A program made the translations under genes and the position numbers. From SB11 sp037968475 (lineage in GTDB: Bacteria; Bacteroidota; Bacteroidia; UBA8524): a stretch of 64,000 bases of DNA. Shown here one piece after another: positions 7,941-16,315 of the stretch. The notes under the pieces were generated by a model, which had not been told where the DNA came from, ran no database searches, and worked only from the letters and a program-made list of their open reading frames with translations. The stretch covers positions 19,556 through 83,555 of the forward strand of contig JBBKVO010000025.1 of the NCBI GenBank assembly GCA_037968475.1. Direction: 5' to 3'. Each line of letters starts with the position of its first letter. Positions within the stretch are counted from its first letter, which is position 1.

Positions 7941-9182
7941 ATGCACAGCCTTGGGTTAGTAGAATCATTTTCTGAGTTCAAGGAATTCAAGAATATCGAC
8001 CGCGCCACTATGATGCGCGTGTTGGAAGACGTTTTCCGCAGTATGCTTCGCAAAAAATACGGTACCGACGAAAATTGCGACGTAATTATCAATACAGAGA
8101 AGGGCGACTTAGAGATATGGCGCACCCGTACCATTGTTGAAGATGGTGCAGTAGAAGATCCCGTATTTGAAATTGAACTTAGCGAAGCGCAAAAAATTGA
8201 AGCAGACTTTGAAGTAGGAGAAGAAGCAGTAGAAGAAGTAAAACTGCTTGATTTTGGCCGTCGCCTTATACTTACGGCTCGCCAAACCCTTATGTCGAAG
8301 ATAATGGAGCTGGAAAAAGAAGAAGTTTTCCGCAAATATCAAGACCGAGTGGGCGAGATTATTACTGGCGAGGTTTACCAAATTTGGAAAAAAGAGATAA
8401 TGATTTTGGATGATGAAGGCAACGAGCTTTTATTACCCAAACCTGATATGATACCTTCTGACTTTTACAAAAAAGGCGATTCAATTCGCGGCGTTGTAAA
8501 ATCAGCAGATATGATAAACGGCACACCAAAAATTATACTTTCACGCACTGCCTCTGAGTTTTTAGAGCGTTTGTTTGAAATGGAAGTGCCTGAAATTTTA
8601 GATGGTCTTATCACCATAAAAAATATAGTACGTGAGCCAGGCGAACGTGCAAAAGTAGCTGTAGAAAGCTATGACGACCGTATAGACCCTGTTGGAGCCT
8701 GCGTGGGCATGAAAGGTTCGCGTATACACGGTATAGTTCGCGAATTACGTAATGAGAACATCGACGTAATAAACTACACTACCAACCTGCCACTATACAT
8801 ACAACGCTCGCTTAGTCCTGCAAAAATCTCATCAATAAAAGTTGATGAGGATAAAAAAAGGGTAGCCGTTTTCTTAAAACCAGATCAAGTATCTTTGGCC
8901 ATTGGAAAAGGCGGACACAATATTAAACTGGCTGGAAAATTAACAGGATACGAAATTGATGTTTATCGTGAAAATGATGATACAGAGATTGAGGAGGACA
9001 TTGATTTAGAAGAATTTGCTGATGAAATAGACAGCTGGATATTAGACGAACTAAAAGGAATAGGTTGCGATACAGCAAAAAGTGTGTTGGCATTGAGTGA
9101 TGAAGACTTGGTGCGCCGCACAGAGCTTGAAGAAGAAACCATACAAGAGATAAAACAGATACTACAAGCTGAGTTTGAATAA
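7941..9182 (+). CDS. nusA: Transcription termination/antitermination factor NusA
   Basis: 413 residues: an N-terminal RNA-polymerase-binding domain (about 1-125, starting VESFSEFKEFKNI), an S1 domain (about 130-205, GEIITGEVYQIWKKEIMI), then two KH domains. The first has the loop VGACVGMKGSRI with the GxxG motif (GMKG), the second SLAIGKGGHNIKLA. A short C-terminal helical segment follows. The length fits NusA proteins that lack the two extra acidic repeats of the E. coli protein. It binds RNA polymerase and nascent RNA, modulating pausing and intrinsic termination. Its position behind the leader hairpin at 7423 raises the possibility of autoregulation. Confidence 0.96.
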   Translation: MHSLGLVESFSEFKEFKNIDRATMMRVLEDVFRSMLRKKYGTDENCDVIINTEKGDLEIWRTRTIVEDGAVEDPVFEIELSEAQKIEADFEVGEEAVEEVKLLDFGRRLILTARQTLMSKIMELEKEEVFRKYQDRVGEIITGEVYQIWKKEIMILDDEGNELLLPKPDMIPSDFYKKGDSIRGVVKSADMINGTPKIILSRTASEFLERLFEMEVPEILDGLITIKNIVREPGERAKVAVESYDDRIDPVGACVGMKGSRIHGIVRELRNENIDVINYTTNLPLYIQRSLSPAKISSIKVDEDKKRVAVFLKPDQVSLAIGKGGHNIKLAGKLTGYEIDVYRENDDTEIEEDIDLEEFADEIDSWILDELKGIGCDTAKSVLALSDEDLVRRTELEEETIQEIKQILQAEFE

Positions 9183-9187
9183 AACTT

Positions 9188-9210
9188 AGCCTGTAACGGC
9201 TGTTTTTTTG
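9188..9210 (+). terminator. Weak terminator-like hairpin between nusA and infB
   Basis: AGCC TGTAAC GGCT followed by GTTTTTTTG. Only four base pairs, so read-through is likely. It may set a lower or separately controlled level of infB. Confidence 0.3.
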
Positions 9211-9222
9211 CGGTTTTGCGCT

Positions 9223-9230
9223 TATTTTTG
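9223..9230 (+). promoter_or_regulatory. Candidate internal -7 box before infB
   Basis: TATTTTTG matches TAnnTTTG and lies 15 bp before the infB ATG at 9245. It could give infB its own promoter inside the operon. Confidence 0.45.
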
Positions 9231-9244
9231 TACAATTATTATAA

Positions 9245-12200
9245 ATGACGGACAACGAAAAATCATACCGTATTAAAAGTGTAGCCACCGAATTAGGGGT
9301 AGGGGTGCAGACTATTGCTGAAGAGCTAAATAAAAATGGCTTTGAGGTAGATGCCAAACCTACGTCTAAAATTTCGGGCGACATGTATCAATTGCTCTTA
9401 AAAGTATTTAAGTCAGACAAAGAGGCACGCGAAGAAGCAAAACAGCTTGAGCGCAACAAAAAGGATCCTGATGCACCCACTGGCAATTACACCAACAAAG
9501 CCGATAACTTTGATGATGATATAGTACACATTACTACATCAAGCATTGTTGAAGAGCCAATTGCTCCTATTGTAAAAGAGGAAAAAATTGCTCCGATAGA
9601 AGAAACCCCAGTTCCTCACGTACAAGAAACGAAGGTAGAGGAGAAAAAAGAAGAAACACCACAACCGAAAGCGGAAGAGCCAAAGGTTGAAGAGAAGAGA
9701 GAAGAACGCAAAGTGGTGCTTGCAGGGACAAAAGTGGTAGATAAAATAGACCTTGATAATCTTGGAAAATCAACCAAAAAAGAACCCCTAAAAGAAGAAG
9801 TAACCGTTCCTAAAGCCGAAACGCCTAAAGTTGAGGAGAAGAAGGTTGAGGAAGCACCCAAGGTTGAAGAACCTAAAGCTGAAACGCCTAAGGTTGAAGA
9901 GAAAAAGATTGAAGAAGCACCTAAGGTAGAGGCTCCTAAAGCCGAAACGCCTAAAGTTGAGGAGAAAAAGGTAGAAGAAACGCCTAAGGTAGAGGCTCCC
10001 AAAGCTGAAACGCCTAAAGAAGTTACCCCTCCTGTTGCTGAAACAGAAACTCGTGTAGCAAATGATGGCCCTAAAGAAGTTGAAGTAGTAAAACCTAAAA
10101 TGGAAAAACTACAAGGACTTAAAGTATTAGGCAAAATAGAACTTCCTCGTAAAGAAGAACATAAGAAAAAACCAGTAGCATCATCAGATGCTGATGGCAC
10201 TAAAAAGAAACGCAAACGCAAAATTACCACAGTAATTAGCAGCGATAATCCCAATCTTTCTAAAATTTCAAAAGAAAAAGGGTCAACTAATACCCCGAAT
10301 ACGAATAAGCCCAATACTAACAGCAACGACCGAAACAGTAACAACCGAAACAGGCGTGGTGGTAGTAGTGAGCCAAAAGGAGAGATTAGTCAAAAAGAAA
10401 TACAAGACAAGCTAAAACAAACGCTTGCCCGCATCAATCCAAGCAAATCATCAAACACAGGTTCACAGCGTTATAAAAATCGTCGTAATAAACGCGATCA
10501 ACACGCCCAACACCGCGAAGATGCTTTGCAAGAGATGGAAGCAGAAAAAAACATCTTAAAAGTAACAGAGTTTGTTACTGCAAACGAGTTGGCAAAACTG
10601 ATGGATATATCAGTAAACCAAGTTATTACCACTTGTTTCTCGTTAGGTATGATGGTTTCTATAAACCAACGCCTTGATGCGGAAACCATTACCATAGTGG
10701 CTGACGAGTTTGGCTTTGATGTTCAATTTGTTGGAGCGGATATACAAGACACCATCGAGGAAGAAGAAGATAGTCCAGAAGATTTATTGCCTCGTGCCCC
10801 TATCGTTACCGTTATGGGTCACGTAGATCACGGTAAAACATCGTTACTGGATTATATACGCGACGCTAATATAGTAGCAGGTGAAGCAGGGGGTATAACC
10901 CAGCACATTGGTGCCTACGAGGTAACACTTAAAGATGGCCGCCAAATTACCTTCCTAGATACACCGGGGCACGAAGCCTTTACAGCAATGCGTGCAAGGG
11001 GAGCAAAACTTACCGATATAGCTATTATAGTAATAGCTGCCGATGATAATGTGATGCCCCAAACCAAAGAAGCCATTAGCCACGCACAAGCGGCCAATGT
11101 GCCTATGGTGTTTGCGTTTAACAAGATTGATAAAGACGGAGCTAACCCCGATAAACTGAGAGAAGAACTTTCTGCCATGAATATATTGGTAGAAGAGTGG
11201 GGCGGAAAATACCAAACACAAGAAATATCAGCCAAAAAAGGGTTGAATATTAATGACCTTTTAGAAAAAGTGCTTCTTGAAGCAGAAATGCTTGATCTAA
11301 AAGCCAACCCGAATAAACGTGCAAAAGGGGCTGTAATTGAAGCTCGTATGGATAAAGGTCGCGGTATCGTAACTACTGTGATGGTGCAAGAAGGAACCCT
11401 GAAAATGGGCGATCCGATTGTAGCAGGAGCAATGGCCGGACGTATTAAAGCGATGTTTAATGAAAGAGGACAGAAAGTTGAAGTAGCAGGGCCATCAGTA
11501 CCCGTATCGGTACTTGGTTTCTCATCACCGCCACAAGCGGGTGAAGCCTTCAACGTAATGTCTAGTGAAGCAGAAGCAAAAGACATTTCAAACAAACGTA
11601 GCCAATTGCTACGCGAGCAAGGGCTGCGTACTAAGAAACACATTACCCTTGATGAGATTGGTCGCCGACTTGCTATTGGTAACTTTAAAGAGCTTAATAT
11701 CATCGTTAAAGCCGATGTGGATGGTTCAGCAGAAGCCTTAGCAGATTCACTACTGAAACTTTCTACCGACGAGGTACAAGTAAACGTAATACTAAAAGGC
11801 GTAGGTCAAATATCAGAAAGCGATGTATTGTTGGCCACAGCCTCTGATGCGATAATAGTTGGTTTCCAAGTGCGTCCTTCAATACAAGCCAAACGTTTGG
11901 CCGAGAACGAGGATATTGAGATTAAATTATACTCAATCATATACAGTGCTATCGACGAGATTAAATCGGCAATAGAAGGTCTGTTAGAACCTAAGATTGA
12001 AGAAAAAGTTGTGTGTAACGTACAGGTGCGTGAAGTATTTAAAATTACTAAAGTAGGTACCATTGCAGGTTGTATGGTTACCGACGGTAAAATTACCCGT
12101 AACACCAAAATACGTATCATTCGCGATGGTGTAGTAGTACACACAGGAGCAATAGATGCTTTGAAACGTTATAAAGACGACGTTAAAGAAGTATCTACAG

Positions 12201-12301
12201 GCTATGAGTGCGGTATAAGCATTAAAAACTTTAACGATATACAAGTTGACGATAACATAGAAGGCTTTGAAGAAGTTGAAGTGAAACGTAAACTGAACTA
12301 A
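9245..12301 (+). CDS. infB: Translation initiation factor IF-2
   Basis: 1018 residues. An N-terminal IF2_N helix bundle (RIKSVATELGVGVQTIAEELN) is followed by a ~400-residue Lys/Glu/Pro/Ala-rich linker with a 21-residue repeat and an Asn/Arg-rich stretch, then the second IF2_N domain (~435-490). The GTPase core has G1 VMGHVDHGKTS (~518-528), a G2 threonine in GGITQHIG, G3 DTPGHEAF, G4 NKID and G5 SAKKG, followed by domains II-IV (RGIVTTVMVQEGTL; GVGQISESDVLLA; GTIAGCMVTDGKI). IF-2 delivers fMet-tRNA to the 30S subunit and promotes subunit joining. The low-complexity linker is usual in this phylum. A strong bidirectional terminator follows. Confidence 0.97.
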   Translation: MTDNEKSYRIKSVATELGVGVQTIAEELNKNGFEVDAKPTSKISGDMYQLLLKVFKSDKEAREEAKQLERNKKDPDAPTGNYTNKADNFDDDIVHITTSSIVEEPIAPIVKEEKIAPIEETPVPHVQETKVEEKKEETPQPKAEEPKVEEKREERKVVLAGTKVVDKIDLDNLGKSTKKEPLKEEVTVPKAETPKVEEKKVEEAPKVEEPKAETPKVEEKKIEEAPKVEAPKAETPKVEEKKVEETPKVEAPKAETPKEVTPPVAETETRVANDGPKEVEVVKPKMEKLQGLKVLGKIELPRKEEHKKKPVASSDADGTKKKRKRKITTVISSDNPNLSKISKEKGSTNTPNTNKPNTNSNDRNSNNRNRRGGSSEPKGEISQKEIQDKLKQTLARINPSKSSNTGSQRYKNRRNKRDQHAQHREDALQEMEAEKNILKVTEFVTANELAKLMDISVNQVITTCFSLGMMVSINQRLDAETITIVADEFGFDVQFVGADIQDTIEEEEDSPEDLLPRAPIVTVMGHVDHGKTSLLDYIRDANIVAGEAGGITQHIGAYEVTLKDGRQITFLDTPGHEAFTAMRARGAKLTDIAIIVIAADDNVMPQTKEAISHAQAANVPMVFAFNKIDKDGANPDKLREELSAMNILVEEWGGKYQTQEISAKKGLNINDLLEKVLLEAEMLDLKANPNKRAKGAVIEARMDKGRGIVTTVMVQEGTLKMGDPIVAGAMAGRIKAMFNERGQKVEVAGPSVPVSVLGFSSPPQAGEAFNVMSSEAEAKDISNKRSQLLREQGLRTKKHITLDEIGRRLAIGNFKELNIIVKADVDGSAEALADSLLKLSTDEVQVNVILKGVGQISESDVLLATASDAIIVGFQVRPSIQAKRLAENEDIEIKLYSIIYSAIDEIKSAIEGLLEPKIEEKVVCNVQVREVFKITKVGTIAGCMVTDGKITRNTKIRIIRDGVVVHTGAIDALKRYKDDVKEVSTGYECGISIKNFNDIQVDDNIEGFEEVEVKRKLN
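9809..10020 (+). repeat. 63-bp tandem repeat within infB
   Basis: CCTAAAGCCGAAACGCCTAA-type units begin at 9809, 9872, 9935 and 9998, an exact 63-bp period encoding PKAETPKVEEKKVEEAPKVE plus one residue. There are three full copies and a partial fourth. Copy number of such in-frame repeats can vary without breaking the gene. Confidence 0.85.
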
Positions 12302-12322
12302 TAGTATTGAATACAAGAATAC

Positions 12323-12360
12323 AAACAAGAAAGGCCGCTAATCAGCGGCCTTTCTTGTTT
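12323..12360. terminator. Bidirectional terminator after infB
   Basis: A perfect 17-bp inverted repeat (AAACAAGAAAGGCCGCT and its complement) around the loop AATC. It has T-rich 3' sides in both directions. It serves infB on the plus strand and the barrel-like gene ending at 12383 on the minus strand. Confidence 0.92.
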
Positions 12361-12382
12361 AAGTAGGTATTGTTCATTTTAG

Positions 12383-13084
12383 TTAAAAAAGATAGCCTAA
12401 TGAAACAGAGCCGTTTATTATAAAGTAATTTTGCAAACGAGAATTCACACTCTTAAACATCTCCCTTCTGAGAGAAGACCCGTCTGAATTGGCAGGCTCA
12501 AAATCTACGATAATGTAAGCAGAACTGATACTATAGTCAAAAATCAACCGATCTCCTAAAATGTATTTATTCCCAAAAGTAAGACCCGTGGCCATTGTTC
12601 CGCCACGATAAAAACGATAATTATCGCCAAAAATGTGGTTTTTTGCGTCATAAACATTATATGTAAGAAACAGTACGTTTGCAGAGAAGTACTTTCCAAC
12701 GGGTGCTAGGTAGTCACTTTTAAAAGTTGTTGATGCAACAGAAAACTTTAAAACATTTGTTTTTGAAGCGTAATAATAATCTCGTCCTTTATTTTCTACC
12801 TCTTCAAAGGTATTGTCAAAATCAAATGGCACAAAAGAGTTTAAACGCCTATACTCTAAGCCAACACTGATTTTTTTGGCAACAACATGATCAATGCCCA
12901 AACCATAACTAATGTCAAAAGGAGTTGAGGGAGGCACAAAATCTATATTAAGAAAATTTGGAGCAATACCTGATGTAATATAAACACTCGTTCTTTTCCC
13001 CATGTAACCGGGCACTTGGGCGAAAAGGATAAATGAGGAGCCAATAATTAAGTTAAAAACAAGTAAGATTTTTAATGTTCTCAT
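12383..13084 (-). CDS. Outer-membrane beta-barrel-like exported protein
   Basis: 233 residues with a signal peptide (MRTLKILLVFNLIIGSSFIL, cleavage after LFAQ). The mature chain alternates amphipathic strands and glycines (YGLGIDHVVAKKISVGLEYR, GGTMATGLTFGNKYILG, FIINGSVSLGYLF) and ends in an aromatic residue, as outer-membrane barrels do. About eight to ten strands would fit. No known family is recognised. It begins 4 bp after the M48 peptidase stop codon and must be co-transcribed with it. A plausible idea is that the peptidase processes or quality-controls this or another barrel, but this is inference from gene order. Confidence 0.65.
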   Translation of the reverse strand: MRTLKILLVFNLIIGSSFILFAQVPGYMGKRTSVYITSGIAPNFLNIDFVPPSTPFDISYGLGIDHVVAKKISVGLEYRRLNSFVPFDFDNTFEEVENKGRDYYYASKTNVLKFSVASTTFKSDYLAPVGKYFSANVLFLTYNVYDAKNHIFGDNYRFYRGGTMATGLTFGNKYILGDRLIFDYSISSAYIIVDFEPANSDGSSLRREMFKSVNSRLQNYFIINGSVSLGYLF

Positions 13085-13088
13085 AATA

Positions 13089-15383
13089 TTATTGATTCTC
13101 TAATTGTGCCTTTTTAATTTTAAGCATAAAATCATAAACAGTGCTTTTGGAAACATCTTTTCGGTTTTTAGCCTTAATTAAGCGGAGATCTTTGGTTACA
13201 ACTCCCCCTGTTTTAAGATCTAACAATATCATAAAGTGCGCAGTAACTTGATTTTTAGAAATTATGTTTGACAATACAAATGGCCATGATACCAAGGGGA
13301 GAACGACTCCTAGCACAAGATTTTCTTGGTAATAATCTTCTGTTTTCTTTTCAACAAAAGAAACAGTTCCCATAAGACAGACATAACTACTATTTAATGT
13401 ATCACTAATGTTTTTCAGGAGAGAATAATCCGCAGGAAAAGGGTTTTGGTGTTCGTACATAAAAGACTCTCCTATCCAATCTTTTAATATTGAAAGTGTA
13501 TTGAAGGAGTTAATGTCTTTTTGACCAATGTTTTTTTCTGCTAAAATAGTATGAGAAATTTTTGCAGCTGAAGCACAAAAATCAATTTGTGAAGTCAAAG
13601 TAAACAAATCACGTTCTCCCGCAATCAGTCGTAAAGGTTTGTTTTTGCGGGCATCTATGCTTAAGGACAGGGGAGATAGAAACACTATATTTTTTCCGCT
13701 ATCATCAAGCCTGTTATTATATTCAACAATTTGCCCCTTTTTTTTAGAAGTAAAAAGGGGAACACTTCTCGAATAAGAGTTTGCAAACCCAGTGTCTGTA
13801 ATATACTCGGCAAACGCATATTTTAGTGCATTAGCCAAAGTACTTGAGACCAAGAAGTCCTCAACATCTTCTTTCTCAAAAGGTTTTCTAATGCCAATCT
13901 CGTTAGGTATACGTTTTGGGGTAATTAAATCAACATGTAAAAAGGTTTTTTTTGGTATTAAACTAGTACTTGTGTCTTTTAGAATCGTTTCACCACTGGT
14001 AAAGTCTTTTAATTCGTTTATTATAGAGTCGGGTAAAGGCGCGTTATAAAAAGCATCTAATCCTTCATAAAAATTTAAAGATACGTTATAAAAACTATGC
14101 TGTAAAAGAGTATTCACCTCTTTGTCGTCATACTTTGAGCATGTTCTCCAACAAAAATCTGTTGAGAGAACAGCAGCATCTTTCTCACGAAGTTTGTTTA
14201 GAAAAAAGCCGATCTTTTGTTGTTCCCCTTCAAAACGTTTGTCATCACTTTCTTTTTCATGACGGTTTTTTTTGCTACGAGACAATGAATACAGAGCCTT
14301 AGAAATAACAGTCATTAAGAACTTGTTGTCAGGGTATCTTTTTAAGAGACAATAGGAAGCATAAATGCACGAACTAAAATCAGCATTTAATAATGCTAAT
14401 CGGCAAAACTCAAATTGAGAGATTTTTTTTGAAAGTAGAAAAGCATCTTCCGAAACTATAAAATCTTCTCCAATAGTATTACCTAATCCAATTTCAGTTA
14501 TAGCGAGAACTCTTTTTGAAATATTTGGATGTGTACTATTCTTATCATCTTCCTCTTCAAAACGAGGCTTAGATACTTTTGATAGAATATAACTTTTAGG
14601 CCAAACCAAATTTTTTGTTTCAAAAAAAGAAATGTCAAAAAAAGTACTATCAAAAGGTAAAGAAGACCTCCTCAAAACCTCAAAAGCTTGCAAAACATTT
14701 TTAGAAGAGTACTTTGTTCTAGAAAAAGTAGCATAACCAAGCTTGTCTGCTTCAAACTCTTTTTCTTTTGAATAAACAGCATTTGATAAGAATGTAAGAG
14801 TTGATTCATACCCTCCGTTTTCTCCATAATCTTTTGAAGTCCGAACTTTTTTCTGAATAAAAATATCAATTGAATGCTTCTTCTTGAAATGAACCATTTC
14901 ATGGCATAATACAAAGGCAAGCTCAGCTTCTGTATTTAGGCGCGCAATAAGTCCAGTTGTAACCAGTAATTGTCCGTCATCAGTAGCGAAAGCATTAGCA
15001 TAGTTAGACTTTATTACATATACCGTTGGTTGTTTCTCCAAATCGGTAAAGGGGTATAAATATGCAACAATTGAATTTAGATATCGCCCAATAGTGTCGT
15101 TGTATACAACACGGCCACTTTTTAATAAATCATCAATTGCAAATGCAGATTCTAAATAAAACTCCCCTTTTAGTTTTCGTATTTTCCTTGCTTCTTTTTT
15201 AGAAATACGATCTTTACGGGTATAATACTTTTTTGTTGAAGAAGAAGAAAACTCATCAGGAAGTGTGCCCGAAGAGGTAATAGTAGAGTAATTATTAAAA
15301 TCTATTTCTTGCCCGAATAGAGTATTACCGCAAACAAGCAGAAAGAGTAATACTGAAAAATGTTTTGTAATACGCTTAATCAT
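13089..15383 (-). CDS. M48 family metallopeptidase with long C-terminal extension
   Basis: 764 residues from the ATG at 15383 (an upstream TTG at 15401 is rejected). A signal peptide (MIKRITKHFSVLLFLLVCGN) ends near FGQ. The peptidase domain (~75-330) has the zinc motif HEMVH at 161-165 and the third-ligand region EFEAD at 209-213, preceded by NAFATDDGQLLVTTGLI, all typical of M48. The remaining ~430 residues are not recognised; helical pairs around 330-380 may be TPR-like. It is exported, so it would act on periplasmic or outer-membrane proteins, comparable in outline to the M48 protein BepA of E. coli. It is co-transcribed with the barrel-like gene and divergent from a lipoprotein gene. Confidence 0.85.
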   Translation of the reverse strand: MIKRITKHFSVLLFLLVCGNTLFGQEIDFNNYSTITSSGTLPDEFSSSSTKKYYTRKDRISKKEARKIRKLKGEFYLESAFAIDDLLKSGRVVYNDTIGRYLNSIVAYLYPFTDLEKQPTVYVIKSNYANAFATDDGQLLVTTGLIARLNTEAELAFVLCHEMVHFKKKHSIDIFIQKKVRTSKDYGENGGYESTLTFLSNAVYSKEKEFEADKLGYATFSRTKYSSKNVLQAFEVLRRSSLPFDSTFFDISFFETKNLVWPKSYILSKVSKPRFEEEDDKNSTHPNISKRVLAITEIGLGNTIGEDFIVSEDAFLLSKKISQFEFCRLALLNADFSSCIYASYCLLKRYPDNKFLMTVISKALYSLSRSKKNRHEKESDDKRFEGEQQKIGFFLNKLREKDAAVLSTDFCWRTCSKYDDKEVNTLLQHSFYNVSLNFYEGLDAFYNAPLPDSIINELKDFTSGETILKDTSTSLIPKKTFLHVDLITPKRIPNEIGIRKPFEKEDVEDFLVSSTLANALKYAFAEYITDTGFANSYSRSVPLFTSKKKGQIVEYNNRLDDSGKNIVFLSPLSLSIDARKNKPLRLIAGERDLFTLTSQIDFCASAAKISHTILAEKNIGQKDINSFNTLSILKDWIGESFMYEHQNPFPADYSLLKNISDTLNSSYVCLMGTVSFVEKKTEDYYQENLVLGVVLPLVSWPFVLSNIISKNQVTAHFMILLDLKTGGVVTKDLRLIKAKNRKDVSKSTVYDFMLKIKKAQLENQ

Positions 15384-15418
15384 ATAAGACCGTGAACACA
15401 ATTTTATGTTTTTTTTCT

Positions 15419-15426
15419 TACTTTTG
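15419..15426 (+). promoter_or_regulatory. -7 box for the lipoprotein gene at 15444
   Basis: TACTTTTG matches TAnnTTTG. With a start about 6 bp on, the leader before the ATG at 15444 would be only about 10-12 nt. Confidence 0.6.
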
Positions 15427-15443
15427 GTAACAAGAAATATTAT

Positions 15444-16241
15444 ATGTTTAAAAAAGAGTCTCTTGTTCTTTTTGCCTTAATCTTCACTTTAATAAATACT
15501 GGTTGTAGAAAAGAAGAGGTATTATTAGATAGCCGTTATGAAGAGTGTCGTTCGCTGGCTTTTGATATTCCGAAGATGTTTGTTGTGAGTGGTGAAGATA
15601 AACTAGGCTCGCGAATATCATTTCAAGTATCAACAGCACGTGACAACCTGGGGTCAGTTGATTTTTATTGGATTAACCCACAAGGGGATACTATATCTAT
15701 ACCGATAACTGGTTTTTACGAGATACCGTCTTTAGACATAACTCACAGGGGGGAACATTTTGTTTTTTATAAATATAAGGAAGGGAAAAGATGTGAATCG
15801 TATAAAAGAAAAATAGAGCTTAATGTTCCGTCGAACGGTATTCAACTATGCACTCCGCCAGACAACTCCGTTGACATAAAAGGATATTTTAATAAAATAA
15901 ATGGCTTAATCACACACTATAAGGTGGGAAATGATTATGTGATTAAAAGTGATACCACACCAGGAGCTCCTTTGCCACATGTAACGATTAGAATTAACAG
16001 GCCAGCACTAGAGGCTGGATATTATGGAACTGTTAATGGGCCATTTACTAATAGAGTTGACAAACAAGCTGATGTAAGCATAATTTCTGGCTATGGCTTT
16101 AGCACAGATAAAGAGGCCAAAATTTACATCAAAAAGATAAATCAAAATTTGTTTGAGGTTATCTGTTGTGAGCAGCTGCTTATCTCGGATGTAATTCAAG
16201 GAAAAAAGTTCTCGCTTACCTTTAGGTTTATATGCAAGTAG
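15444..16241 (+). CDS. Predicted lipoprotein with Ig-like region, function unknown
   Basis: 265 residues with a lipoprotein signal: MFKKESLVLFALIFTLI then NTGC at the lipobox. The first half of the mature protein reads like an Ig-like/PKD-type fold (VSTARDNLGSVDFYWINPQG, HRGEHFVFYKYKEGKR). The second half has long amphipathic strands (VTIRINRP, AKIYIKKINQNLFEVI) and two cysteines. It is not recognised. It is transcribed away from the M48 peptidase gene across a 60-bp gap, so the two may share a regulator. An adhesin-like or accessory envelope role is possible but unproven. Confidence 0.65.
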   Translation: MFKKESLVLFALIFTLINTGCRKEEVLLDSRYEECRSLAFDIPKMFVVSGEDKLGSRISFQVSTARDNLGSVDFYWINPQGDTISIPITGFYEIPSLDITHRGEHFVFYKYKEGKRCESYKRKIELNVPSNGIQLCTPPDNSVDIKGYFNKINGLITHYKVGNDYVIKSDTTPGAPLPHVTIRINRPALEAGYYGTVNGPFTNRVDKQADVSIISGYGFSTDKEAKIYIKKINQNLFEVICCEQLLISDVIQGKKFSLTFRFICK

Positions 16242-16315
16242 GACGGTCTAAATCTTTAATGTTGTGATATTCATCAGCGATTGCTTAAACTTGTACTAAG
16301 TACACTTAGCATACA

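Noticed and set aside
9616..10344. 242-codon antisense frame opposite infB
   Set aside because: A Ser/Leu-rich shadow of the repetitive Lys/Glu/Pro linker; no independent start signal or motif.
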